From Lunularia cruciata (taxonomy: Eukaryota; Streptophyta; Marchantiopsida; Lunulariales; Lunulariaceae), in assembly GCA_948567375.1 (NCBI GenBank), contig OX419759.1, positions 27,629,493-27,693,492 of the forward strand: 64,000 nt of DNA, read 5' to 3'. Each line of letters begins with the position of its first letter. Within the stretch, counting starts at the first letter, position 1. The notes beneath the pieces were generated by a model. It worked only from the letters and a program-made list of their open reading frames with translations. It was not told where the DNA came from and did not search any database. The translations under genes and the position numbers were made by a program. This document shows positions 36,290 through 49,000 of the stretch, in pieces.

Positions 36290-39200
36290 ATGTGGCAGTA
36301 CGCTATTCTGGAGGTGAACGCTCTGCTTTGGACCGCGTTGATCGTGGTGACGATGATTCTGATTCGCAGAATGCTGGGGATCTTTACTCTTTGGGCTCGT
36401 GCTTGGAACCTGCCCGGGCCGAGTCCTCAATTCTTCATACACCACTCGAGCTCCTTTGGAAACGTTAGCGGTCCTGATAGTTTTACTGGTGAGTGAGACC
36501 TGTATGCCGTGAGAGTTTCAAGTTCCTTCTGCTATCATATTGATCTAAATTAGGACATGCTTTGGAGTGTTTATCAACTGTGTCCTATTTTTTTTTATCT
36601 TGAGTGACAGTGCTTTCAGCTTCAATCCGTGTCTCTCTTTTCATCCCTAACGGGGGAGTACATTAAATCCCAACCAGCCTCCTTACTCTAGTGCTCTGTG
36701 TGTACAGTAGTGTTGAGACGATAGCTTTATCTACAATTGTGGGGTCTTTTCCTGGTTTTAAGCTACACATTTGTTCCTAATGGGGCATCTGTAACAGTTC
36801 GTCTGTTAAAAGTTATTGTGCAATTTGGGGGAATCTGCATTCTCTATAATTCACTATGATGCTCTAGGAGGGCTTCAGCTGAATTTCTGTTTCTTCTTGC
36901 TTACACACATCGAACCTGTTCTTTAGCTCGGACATGGAATCTGTAGTTTACTCTCAGCTGTAGATCGTTCTTTCTGCTGAGTTTAGGGGACGGTGTTGTT
37001 CTGTAAGCACACTGTTTGTGTATTACGAGTTTCCTTAAAGATGTGTGGGAACAGGGAACTTTTAGCCTCTAGGAAGCCAGCTTGACCGCGTAATATGTTG
37101 CGTTTGTACTTGGTGCCTTGGCTTTTTCTCCTTGAATTTAGTATCTTGCGGCATGAGTCGTTCCAATCTACCGACATTGCCGGATACAAACCATCTGCCT
37201 TTTCCACGTCATTCCTCCCTCAAGGAACGATTGCATTTCAATCATATGTATCCTGTTTTACTTTAATCTCTGGTCGTTTCGTTAGTTTAATCGATTTTCA
37301 GCAACTTCACGGACAGGACGTGGATCTCATTTCATGTGAATTCACTTGTTCAATTATCGACTTCACCAATGACATTTCGGTCCCACTGCCTTTCTATCAC
37401 ATGTGCAGATTGTTTTGGGGCTCTACACAAGGAGTATGGCCCTGTGGTTCGAGTGTGGTTAGGACCAACACAACTTGTTGTGTCAGTCAAGGATCTGGGT
37501 ATGGTGAAGGAGCTTTTGAACCAAGCAAAAGATCGGGTGCCTACAACTCGGAAAGCTTTTCAGCTTGCATTTGGCAAAGACAGTTTGTTCTTCTCGTCAT
37601 ACAGTCAGGTTCGTGTTTCTGTGATCTCAATTTAATTGAGTAATATCAGTAGACTCCGACCTCAAATTAACGTCTTTGCTGGTTCAATTCTAACATATGT
37701 TCGCGGAATCCGGTATTGATCAACAAAAATGGCGATAAACATCTACGGTGATTCAAGTTGTAAACAACAGGCGTAGATTTAACTAGTGAAAACTGTATCT
37801 GCGTACCTCAACTCTGAGAAACTTTCTTGTGCTACTTGTCCATATATATCAGGCAAAGAGAAGGCGTGCTGTCTTACACCAGGAATTTAATGGCTCGCTG
37901 CTGAGGGATGTTCATTCAACCTGTTTGAAAGTCGTTGATGAGCTAAAGAGCTGGGCATACCTTGGTCAAGATGGAAAGGAGGTGGACGCAAAGGTCGTGT
38001 CACAACACACGTCCATTGCCATTCTTGGAATATCTATTTTTGGAGATGGATTCCAAGGTTGGGAGGCCGCTGAAGAATTTGAGAAGATACTGGTTCAAGT
38101 GTCTGAAGAAGCATGTACGTGGGCCAAACACAGAATCGCCCCAATTTGGGACAAAGAGTTCCGAAATTATCAGAAGTTATGTTCAAGGCTGCGGGACTTG
38201 ATGGAAGACCTCATTGGTCTCAGTAGATCTGTGTCGAATGAGGGGAATATGGGTGGTTGTTATCTAGAAACAATTGATGGAATGTGGGCCTCTCGAAACG
38301 ATGATAAGACTGCAGGTGAGACAGCAGAAGGAATATTGCAAGAATTTCTTTCTGAACTTGGAGCTTTTCAACAAAGCCATCCAGGTCCTGTGAATTCCTT
38401 GAGGAAGTTCAATCCACATCTGTTGAGCCTCATCTGCCATGCATGCTTTGCAACTTCTGCCACCATAAGCGGTGTTCTTGCGAGGTTGGCTCAGCACCTG
38501 GATGTCCAAGAGAAGGTATGATTCCTCTATTTTCTTACGGTAGCTAAATTTTGGGATAATTCTTTAGCAACACCTTGTTTAGAAGACCTATAAAATGTGC
38601 AGTTTAGGCTTTCGATCATTGACGGAAGTGATGCTCGAAATCAGATGCTCATTCGTAGAGAGTGAGGAAGGTCACCCTGGTGGCTTTCTAAAATACCTCT
38701 TTCTCTCTCTTCCAGAGATGATATTCATCACAGTTGGAGACGGGAAATACCCAATTAATCATGAGAGTTTACTCGAGTTGTCGTCAAATGTCTTAGTTTG
38801 CTTTGCAAGTTCATGCTGTTGTAATTTTCGCTCAGGAAAGTATTGTCTTTTCTTATGTCAATTATAGAGGTTACAATTGTACAATGAGCAAGTATCGGCT
38901 TCTGCACCCTAATAAACCTTCATTAGAGATTTTGTCTAGTATGTGGGTCATATCTACAGATCTTTACTAACATTGCGGAGAATAAGGAATGCAGCTTAAG
39001 GTCCATCTTCGCTCCTGTCTATTTACTGTGTCGACATTACTTCGTTTCCGGATGTGTACTAATGAATTTAGATATCGGTCATTCATCGTCTACCCGTTGT
39101 TCTGTGTTGTCCAGATCTATGAGGAAATTATCAGTATCTGTGGGAGGTCTGCGGCCCCGAAGGTGGAGGACTTGAAAGCGATGCACCATCTCTGGGCAAC

Positions 39201-40983
39201 TTTATATGAATCAGCACGATTACTCCCTATAAGCCCTTTATTACAACGATCATCTCTTGAAAGAGGTAAGCAATATACTACTCGTGTGTCGGCTCGCCTG
39301 TCTCCTGAATATCTTCTGCTCCCATTATTCATACAACTTGTGTGTATGGTAAGGATCAGCATTGCTGAACTTGCTCTCATTCAGTGGCCAATGATTTCAA
39401 CTCAATTAAGGAAACAGTCGCTAGTAAACCATTAATATGTCTCCCTCCTATTTCCTTCTACCACACTTCAAGATGATCTTTTAACCAAGTAACCACGAAG
39501 TAAAGAAGAAGGGATCTAGCAAGTAACTTATGCTGTTTCTTTACCATCTTTGAGACTCGCAGAGCAGACTTTTGATGTCCTCACTCTGTTCACTTAGTTT
39601 ATTTGTTCTAGCATAGTTGACTTGTTCAAGAAGATGAACCTCTTCAAAGGTAGGGAGACGTATCTAGGAACAATTTAGCAATCGTGGAGCTGATAGAAGT
39701 GGTGGCCACCATATATTTCAGAAGCTTAAGGAATGGTCAAGAGTACAAAATATTAGCTTCTCATACCCATAGGTCTTCACTGCCTCTCTACCTGCCCAAA
39801 TACGAGCATCTTCCGTGCATATACTGAAGGTAAAAGCCAAGATTCTTTGATTACGTGGGCCCCTAGTTTACGATGGACACTGACCGCTGGTTCCTGGTTT
39901 GGTAGATGTGAGGCTTGGACCAGGCATGGTCTTGCCAGCCGGAACCTTACTTGTGGTTCCGGTCCAATTATTACAGATGGACAGCAATTCCTGGGGTGAG
40001 GATGTGGAGACCTTCAACCCAACTCGTTTTCTTAAACCAAAGAGGTCAATCAAATCAAGTAGGAGGTATATGGATAAAGATCAAGAAGCAATGACAGAAG
40101 AATCGCTAAGCAATGTTGATACTTCTGCTTTGCAAGGTACGATATCTATTTGGAGTGTTTTGTGTCAGCTCTTACAACTGTGGCCTCTATCACCTGGATT
40201 AAGTTCTCTTGTCTCTAAGATGACGCGGACGAGTTTTAACTTTTGCTCAGAATCAGTTCTGTTCTAATTGTTATTCTCGCTTTCGCTTATATTGATTGAC
40301 TATTTTGTTGCCAGAACCTTGCGATGTGATACTTGCAAACGAAAACAAGGAGCAACTGGTCTTTGACGACCCTGAAGACGATGCCTCATTTCTGCTCTTT
40401 GGAGCTGGTGCACGAGTATGTGTTGGGAAGGATTATGTGACGAGGACAATGGTGACAATTTTGGCTTGCCTTGTCCAACAGTACGAGGTGTGTTTGCTCC
40501 GTCCTTTTGTCGGATTGTAGGAGGTTCACTAATTGTACGATAGAATCTCAGGGACAATCTTGGCCTTGAGAGCCATAGCTGAGACAAAGAGCGTTGGCTA
40601 TCTTAGTAATTGAAGCTTAACTTTTAAATCTCGTCCTATCAAAGTAATGTGAAGAGATTGCCACGAACACTCATGATTCTAGTTGAAGATGGACCAAGAA
40701 CCAGGAGCAGTTATTTCTGGTTTGCCATCATATGCTTTACTGTCACATCGCTTAGGCCAGAAGTAAATGGAGGTATGTAACAGCTCCGATGTATGGTGGC
40801 AGGAAATCTGCAATGTTTCCTCGGGAGACTAGATAGCATTACCGATCCTGACTAATGAAACGCTGTGGGCCTTTGCAGATCAAATTGGCACATCAAAGTG
40901 ACCAAAATCTGAGGCCAAAGCTGGAAAATTTCGTTCTGCAGCTATCTCCCACTCCATCTCTTGTATTTATTCCTCGAAGATGA
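36290..40983 (+). CDS. Cytochrome P450 monooxygenase, seven exons
   Basis: Exons inferred from GT/AG borders and frame are 36290-36488, 37409-37608, 37853-38515, 39115-39265, 39906-40136, 40315-40487 and 40879-40983, giving 573 residues. Residues 5-27 form a membrane anchor, followed by the LPGP hinge (41-44), so the enzyme should sit on the ER. The K-helix ExxR is Glu386/Arg389, the PERF-like motif is FNPTRF (441-446), and the heme loop FGAGARVCVG carries Cys517. The I-helix reads ATSAT (333-337), where most P450s have (A/G)Gx(D/E)T, so the acidic partner is absent. The PERF-to-heme spacing is about 69 residues against roughly 20-25 normally, an acidic insertion spanning exons 5 and 6. The start was chosen because MWQ directly precedes the anchor. 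An in-frame ATG at 36125 would add 55 non-hydrophobic residues. Family and substrate are not recognised. Confidence 0.87.
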
Positions 40984-43900
40984 CAATTTGCGGATTCCTG
41001 ACAGAAAGTTCTCCAGAAGTTGAAACTTCCGCACGAACTTCTGAGCAGTATGTGCGTCCTTCTACACGAGATTCGTTTGACACCTCATGGTGTCGAGACA
41101 GATTGTGGACTTCTATCTCATGTCGTCTCTAGCAAGGCGGCACTACAAGGTCGTGGTGGTTATAGAATCTTGCTCAAACCAATGAGAAGAATCTGCAGCC
41201 TGATCTAGAGTACCATGCGTTCCTGACAGCCTTCGACTCATCCATATCTCCGCCTCAGCGATTCAGGAACGTCAAATCCAGTGCCTTTATTGATTGCGAA
41301 CCTTTCAGGACTTCCCCTTTGCAGGAGCATCGGTCGTTGTTTCAATTTTTTTTCTGATACACCTAGCGATGGTGAAGGGTGAGACTGCGGGCCGATTCAC
41401 ACTTACCTGAGCAGACTGCACCAAGAGCACTGCTTATCTTTTTCCTCTATTTTTTTGGCCTTTCCTTACAAAAGGCAATGATTGGCAATAGAGTTGAAGA
41501 GCAAAGAACTGAGTGGTGACACTCTTCTCCTTCCAGGTTAAGGCTTTAGCAGTATCATCTTTCGTCTCGAGCTGTTTTTTCTCCTTACGGTGAACTCCGT
41601 CGATGGAATGGATGTTGGTTGACAGCACAGGTTGTTACTGCAGGGCAGGTCCTGTTTTTAGGTGAGAAGTCAGCAGGAGAGAGGTTAATGTATCAGAGCA
41701 GACTCTTTTGCGTTTGTAGACAAGAGAAGTATGACTTGGTATTGTGGAGGGGTTTTGTGGTTATTTTTTTGTACAAAGCTCTAGTGATCTTTTGCCTTCT
41801 GTAGAGAAACATCGCTCTAGGATATTATTGATCTGCTTGAGGGGTAGGGAACATACCTTTGGTACCTTGTGTGTGGTCCAATCGTCTCCTCTTTATAGCA
41901 GTCTCGAACGCGCAAAAGTCTTATAAGTGTTCTCGAGGCTGATCGAACGTACCTAAACTTGTGTTTGCAGTTCAGACGTTTCCTTATCTCCATGATAAAT
42001 GTACAGGAAGGTTTATATTTCCTTATGCAGTTTGAATTTATCTTCCAAATCCTCCAGTGACTGTATTGAGGGGCCATCTATGGTATTGCTGTGTTGGTAC
42101 AACAGATCAACCACAAGAAATTGTGACGCTTCAGACGCATATAATACCAGCTAACGGTTACCACAATAGTCGCAATTACTCAAATGCTTACCACTGCAAA
42201 TCTTATCAATTTTAGTGGAGGTACGTCTAAGAGGAATTCTATTCCATCTACTTCATGTGTATTGATCATGCTATATTTCACTGATTCCACAAAATTCGTC
42301 TAATTAGTTTCGAACTTTTATCGCTTTATAATGTTTCAGTTGTTTTAACTACGAAAAGATAAGATCATAACTGTGCACAGTTTTAACAAATCTGCATCAT
42401 CGGACACCCAGAGCTCATGTCCGCATGCCATATTCATCTTCAAAATCAGGTAACAAGACAATTTCGCTCAGGTTGTAGTTTCTGCCATGCCTCCGGTTTG
42501 AGTAATATACTAAACCAAAAGTCATCTTCGTTCCAGGTGTACTTTTCGCCCTACCTCTCTAAGTCCATACTATAGTTCCTGTAATTGCGACAGTTTGGCA
42601 GTACATCCTCCAGCTCATGAAATTTCCGTAAGGTTTGTGATGCTAGCTCCGTATACAGTGTAGAATAGGTCGTCCATTGAATATTGAGCAGACTAGCAAG
42701 TCTTCGCGCTACCTCCCCACCTCTTTGTTGTTTATTTATATTACTCGATAGTTGCTTCAATCTCCGAGCAGTTTGCTCATATCAGCAGATAGTCACGTAA
42801 ACTTTTCAGTCCGTCAGAGATCTCGTGATTATCCAACTAGAATACAACAGGCCAAAGATTAGAACGTAGAATATAACAGGCAAATACTTGAACGTTGGAT
42901 AGAGGATTCAACTAGGGTAATCTGCAAAGCTTCTGGCTTGTTCAACAACAGCTCAGCAACCTAGTTGATATCATTGGTATAATGTTTTTTTCATTGATAT
43001 TAGAACCTTTTATTTTTTTAACATTAATCTCCAAATAATATTACATTATTCTTTGGATTATATTAGTTACCCTAAAAAACTTCATCACTCTAAAACGGAG
43101 AATAAATCATCAACTTAATGGTCAACAGACCAATAAGGGTGGTAGTTATATAATGATGAAAAGCAATATATGGAATGTAAAGTAAACCCATTAACAAAGC
43201 ATATACAAAAGTCATGAATGCTTTAGGTTTATATCTTTTTGACGTCTGACCGTAGGACCTGATCCAGTGATATACTAGTGCACCATAGTCAAATTAAAAT
43301 ACAGCCAGAAGCCATCTAGTCTATATCGTGTTATACTGGTAAGATAGATACCTATAAATTCAAAATATATGTCTTAAGGAGAAAAACATCTAAAATGCAT
43401 CCACCTAATCTTCCTTTGAATAAGCATATGGGTAAAATAAATTTCTTTATAGATGTGTACTTTTATACCATGTATTGATCACATATTGGAAAATCTAATA
43501 TTTTGTTTTATATTTTATAGATTTTTTTTTCATTCTTGAATTTTCAAAGTAAATACGTTTATGAGAAGTAAATTCAGCACACTATATATAACAAAAATTT
43601 AATCATAAGTTTCAAATTGAATATTTCATTAACAGATTGGTATCCACTGTCATTTTTGATTTGGAAGCTCATAAGAGATAGTTTACTTTATCATTAAATT
43701 TAAAATATCATATTCCCAGAAAATTATACAACTTAGACACTTTTCCAAATAATTAATTCATATTTATAAAAAACTTAGTTAATATTTACATAAAAAACGA
43801 TAACATATTCTTAACTATTTTCAAACTGAAGAGTAAATTTGGATATATTCTCATTCTACGCTAGAAGAATTCAATCATTATTACAATCCAAAAAGTGAAG

Positions 43901-45174
43901 AAAAGTAGGAATGGATTTGAATTCAGTAAGCATGATTTGGATACACATCAATAAATCAAATCTACTCTTGTATCCGTAGACTGTTTTCTATTCCAGAAAA
44001 TCTTCTTTTTCTTCTTTCTTATATCTATTTTTGGAATAATGGAAGAGCAAGACTAAAGTCAGTTCGTTAAATCCTCGAAACCTCTTGAGCTCGAGCTTAA
44101 TCAGTTGTTTAGAGCTTTCCAATCTGTTATTACAAGTGTTTGTGCAAGAGATCTACCATATGAAACCCCCAGAAGATAGCTGATGGGAACTCTTCATCTG
44201 CCTGACTGCTGGTGTTCTGGGAGATCAGATTGTCGGACCAGAATTAGCTCTGAATTGTCTTCTACGATTCTCTGAACGTCGCAGAGAGCCCAAACGTCGT
44301 TTATCACACTGACAGCCGATCATTGATTTCGCGGCATAAGGGCAGGGTTCATTCATTCTCCTCCACCATTTAGATCGAGATTCGGGTTTTGAGTTCAATT
44401 TGGAAAAGAGAACTTGTTGATATGGTAGAGCTTAGCATCGGTACTGAGCTGGCTTGTTGCAGTTGATGTTAACTTCTAGCCAGGAAGAATTTCCACAATC
44501 TCATTTCGAGTAGTTACTTTGGTTGTTTTAGTTCTCAGATCCTTACAGAGATCGAATTCTCCCTTGGACTATTGGGACTGTGATAATTGTGGCTCGAGTC
44601 TGCGAAGTTGGGCCTTAAAGATTGTTCCCAGACCTTAACAATCACCATTCGTTTCTGTTTTCTGAGATCTGTCACGAAACGTTTAACAAGATCTTTGACA
44701 ATCCGGGAGTGCTACACGCAAGGATACACAATTTCATCGTGATCTTACGCTTGCAATCAAAATTGGAGTAGCATGGCCGTCTGCATATGCAGACCTATTG
44801 CATGATAGATATTCACATCCTTGATGACGGTCTATTGATAGTAAACTTAAGCTGAACTTATTTCCGGTGCTGATTTCAAAACAGTTATTTGCATCAGTAA
44901 CTGGCATATACTAGTTTTAGCATAAGAATTTGTAGATATTCACTCGTTAGAAAAGACAGATCATAGACAGAAATTGCCGGAAACAAATAGAAGTTTAAGC
45001 TAGAAACTGCAAGAAACTGCGTAACTCTTAACCTTACACGCATATTTGGGCTGTGTTAAACTAGTGACTATGAATGTTCCTTCTCAATGCGTGTAGAGTG
45101 ATGTTTGATTTCATGTGCAGTCCAGCTGATTTTGGCGATTTGGCTCTTACGTGAATATCGTGCCAGACGATACG
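40984..45174. other. Intergenic DNA; probable UTR of the ARM gene at its right end
   Basis: Bases 42,960-44,000 are AT-rich and featureless. From about 44,150 the composition becomes gene-like. An acceptor-like TTTCATGTGCAG ends at 45120, followed in frame by a TGA (45127), so any upstream exon would be 5' UTR. No other gene is supported. Confidence 0.4.
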
Positions 45175-46056
45175 ATGCCCGAGGTGGTACCACTCAGACT
45201 TCCCAGAAACAAGCGAAAGCGGAAGAGATTTGTGGAGTCCTGCACTCCGTTCCCAGAGTTGGTTGCCACCTTATTTGATGATGAGACAAACCCGATCACA
45301 ATTGAAGATGCGATCAAAGTACTTTACAGACAAGCGAGTCAGAGCCCCAATAAGTGGCAAATAAGTGAGTTCACCGATGCTTTGGCGGGTCTAGTCCGAT
45401 TGTTGTTCAAGGATGAGCAGCCAGAACTTCAAAGGAACGCAGCCTGGGCTTTGGCAAATCTGGCTGCTTCACATGTGCAGAAGAACAAGGTCAAATTAGC
45501 CAATTCTCCTCAGGTGTTGCAAGGCCTTGTGAAGCTCTTGACTAAGGATGAAAGACCTGGCATTCAAGAAGAAGCGGTGCGAGCTTTGCGGAATCTGTCC
45601 TGTGAAGAAGCCAACAACCAGCTCATTTCTCAGTATCCAGATGCGCTGTCTCAACTTCTCAGATTATTGTCTGCTGGCGAGAGCAGCCCAGAGGTGCAAA
45701 TGCAAGCGACAATGGCAGTGGCAAATCTACTCGGAAACTCGCTGGCGATCAGGACAGAAAATCCGTTTGGACCTCAGAAGATAAAACCTCACATGCTAGC
45801 GACCCCGGATGCTTTAACAGGAACAGTCAAACTTCTGTTTGAAGATGCAAGCCTCGAGCTACAGGAACAGGCAGCTTATGCTCTTGTCGATCTGGTGGAG
45901 AACACTCTGGTGAATAGAGAAGCTTTGGTGGGTACTTCTTGCAGTGGCAAAGGTAACCTCGAGAAGATAGCAGATTTCCCAGATTCTCTGGCAGACTTGG
46001 TTACATTGTATTCATACGAGCCGTCCAGGAGTTCTCATCTCTTCGTGCGGATCTAG
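45175..46056 (+). CDS. Armadillo-repeat protein (293 aa)
   Basis: The first ATG after an in-frame stop (45127) gives 293 residues in one exon. A basic cluster RNKRKRKRF at residues 11-19 looks like a nuclear localisation signal. Armadillo-type helical repeats follow at about 69-99 (ALAGLVRLL...NAAWALANLAAS), 114-143 (VLQGLVKLL...EAVRALRNLS), 157-190 (ALSQLLRLL...ATMAVANLLGN) and 213-243 (ALTGTVKLLFEDASLELQEQ). A degenerate repeat precedes them (about 27-60) and a half repeat ends the protein (268-283). ARM solenoids bind peptides. Importin alpha and U-box ligases are the best-known plant relatives, but no IBB or U-box is present. The protein is shorter than those families, so it is either a stand-alone ARM adaptor or a truncated descendant. 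The role is unknown. Confidence 0.8.
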   Translation: MPEVVPLRLPRNKRKRKRFVESCTPFPELVATLFDDETNPITIEDAIKVLYRQASQSPNKWQISEFTDALAGLVRLLFKDEQPELQRNAAWALANLAASHVQKNKVKLANSPQVLQGLVKLLTKDERPGIQEEAVRALRNLSCEEANNQLISQYPDALSQLLRLLSAGESSPEVQMQATMAVANLLGNSLAIRTENPFGPQKIKPHMLATPDALTGTVKLLFEDASLELQEQAAYALVDLVENTLVNREALVGTSCSGKGNLEKIADFPDSLADLVTLYSYEPSRSSHLFVRI

Positions 46057-49000
46057 ATTTTGAAGCAAATGACCCAAGATTTTGACACACTGAGCTTTGT
46101 ACATTTTTGCATATAATCTGCATTCACAAGATATCTCTCAATTAGATTCCCTCAGTGCGTACCATTATTGATCTGAATATATACTTGGCGTTTGATACAG
46201 TAGCTGGACTTCACACAAATCTCTGCTCCCCTGAGCAATTAACAGAACAATCACAGATGCTAGTATATTTCGAGTGTCTTGATGCATACATTCACTTCTG
46301 CTTCTTTTCGTCGCTTGCTCTTGCAGTAGTCTTGCTCAGAATGCATTGTTACCCTTAGTTCGAACATCTATCTGTTCTGCAGGGATGCCACGGTGAGGTA
46401 AACAATGTCAGATTATTGTACTGTAATGTTGTGTGTCATGTTAAGGCGATTTAATTTGTGGTTTGTCGGTAAACACAGTTAGCAGACCGTTAGTCTACAA
46501 GGACTTCATTTTAACACTTCACTTTTCTGTGTTCATCAACAAATTTTACCACTTTGTTCATAGGGCGACCACGTGGTAGAATTTGTTGATGAACAAGGTA
46601 GGTTTGAATTAGGTAGAATTTGTTGATGAACAAATTTTCTAACTTCGATCTAGCTACTCAATATGAATGAATGTAGTTGGATAGTTCTCATCAATTTCAA
46701 CTTCGATATACTTGGCAGTGTAGAGCCTGAGCTCACCACAAAGTAAGAACACAGTAAGAAGGGGTTGCAGATGCTGTTACTATTTGGGCCTGTTCACTAT
46801 GCATGTCCACATGGTGGGAAAGCAAAAGCAAAATTTGGTACAGATAATATGTAAGTTTCTTGAACTTTGAGCTCAGACTGCATTGTAGCAGCTGAATGTC
46901 GATTTGTTAAGACACTGGCTTGGCTTGCTTGTCGTCGGATGAGGCGAAAGGAGATTAATCTAATCTCCCCGACCAAAGGAATTAGCTTAGCTATGCAGAT
47001 GGCGTTTGGTCTCACCATAACTCAATATGGAGCAAGAAACCATTGCAATAGCGCTGTCAAGTGAGCTGGAATTCAATCCCAGTTTCCCTATAGGAACTGT
47101 TGGAGTGATCTAAGCTGGATCACCGACATCAGAAGATCTACTGAGGTGCAAGACATCTGGGCTTCTCTCATGATTGGGGAGGGGGCGGACGAATGATCAT
47201 ATGAGTAAGAGCAATAACTTTGGGAAGAAGTAAGTTCAGGATACTTCTTTAGACGGGGAAAATTGAGTCTTGTAGTATCTCTTCAAACTCTTCGCTTCGC
47301 AAAAGATCGTGTTAGGAAGTCTATTTAATCCTGACCAGAACTCTTAACGAATTTTTGTGGTAAGACTCCTATTCATAAATCACTCTATACTTATAGGCTA
47401 AGAAGAGAAATGTTCCTAGAGTGATGTGAGTGTAACAAAGTTAGCAAACTAATGCAACTCAAATTTTTTGCTTAATATGTAATGATATTGAATCAATCCA
47501 ATTGAAGTTCTGATCTTCTGTATACAACAAAAACTTTGAAGGAACGCCAAGAACTACGAGTCACATCAAAGCGATGCGTCTCTATAAATAAATGCCTGTT
47601 CATGCTGAACTGACACATATGATGCGATCCATAGATTGACTTAAGAATTTGACTTAGCGGCATGGATGGTTGTCAGATATTCTAAACTTTCTCCCTCAGC
47701 TGAGTATTTCTCAAAATAAAGAAGACGTATGACATTCTCTCGTAAGTAGGAAATTTTAGTTCGGCAATCTAGAGAATTAAATGTGTCCGATGGAGTCCTT
47801 TTGTAACCCTTTGGTGAAAAATGCAAGCAGTCTTCTTCTCATTATCAATGTAATGTGGATAACAATGATTTTTCTATTACATGATTTCAAACGTAATAAG
47901 GCTTGATATCTGTATGTTTAGTTTACCGTGATATTAGTGGTTGAAGACAAGGAAATGAGTTGTTCTATCTTACTATTCACCAAAATGGACTTCTTATGTC
48001 TGAATAGGACACATTTGACTCATTACTTAATGTTTAAGCTTTTACAATTAAACCATTGACATTTCACGTATGTAAATTTCACTTGATTATAATTGATTTT
48101 TGAGTTTCAAAATTGAATACATGACTTTATTAAATATTTGGATCCTCGAGTACTTCTTAGAATATCTGAGCTCAATAATTGGATATGGAGTTTAGAACAT
48201 GTGAAATAAAAATATCTACTATATTTGATAGAATTCTTTTTATCATATATATATATATATTTAACATACATAGAAACAATTAATAGCATATATTTAATTG
48301 GTGTATGTCTAAAAATTCACTTTTGGTAGAAAAAATTTATTTGCTATGTTTAACCCATGTTAAATAATCTCTTGCAGTTTTGACTAGTATTTTAACTTGC
48401 ATTCCTCTTATGGTTTGACCTTATTGATGTTTGGATATAATATTTAAATCAAACTTACTTGTAGCCTGGTCAACAAACAAGATGGAACATCTTGAGTAAT
48501 ATAGAATCTTCCAAGTTTATATCAATCTAACTGATTTATATCATTTAGGTGAAGCTCTTCCTTTCTAGTTCTTAAATGTAGGCTATGATGAAGCAGGCAA
48601 CAATGTAGATAATGAAATAGACCATGTAGGCTCTTTATGTGCTCCATATGAATAGTTTGCAAAGAGTGGTTTATAGTCTTAGTCTAAAGATAATGCTATC
48701 GCATCTTGGTATCATAGTTATTCATGATATGAGTAGTGTATTTTTCCCCACTGAAATTTAATCTCCTTGAGGTTAAGGAAACTATGTATAAATTTATTTA
48801 AAAACTTTTATTGTATTTTTTAGTAAACTTAGAAGCATCAACATCAACATCAACTTCACAAAGTAATTTCGGATAATAAATTATTAGATTGAGCATTTGA
48901 TACTAAATTCTTAAGTTACTGAAAAGCAACCTCACTTTCACACCATTGGAATTTAATATCCTTCCTAAGAGATTAAAATGTGGTGTAGCAATATAGCAGT

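Noticed and set aside
37095-37643. 182-codon frame crossing P450 intron 1 and exon 2
   Set aside because: It reads exon 2 in a different frame from the P450; the spliced P450 explains this DNA.
38595-38867. 90-codon frame inside P450 intron 3
   Set aside because: It lies between clear donor and acceptor sites and has no P450 similarity.
45151-45174. Longer ARM protein starting at 45151
   Set aside because: That codon is GTG; the first ATG in frame is 45175, after a stop at 45127.
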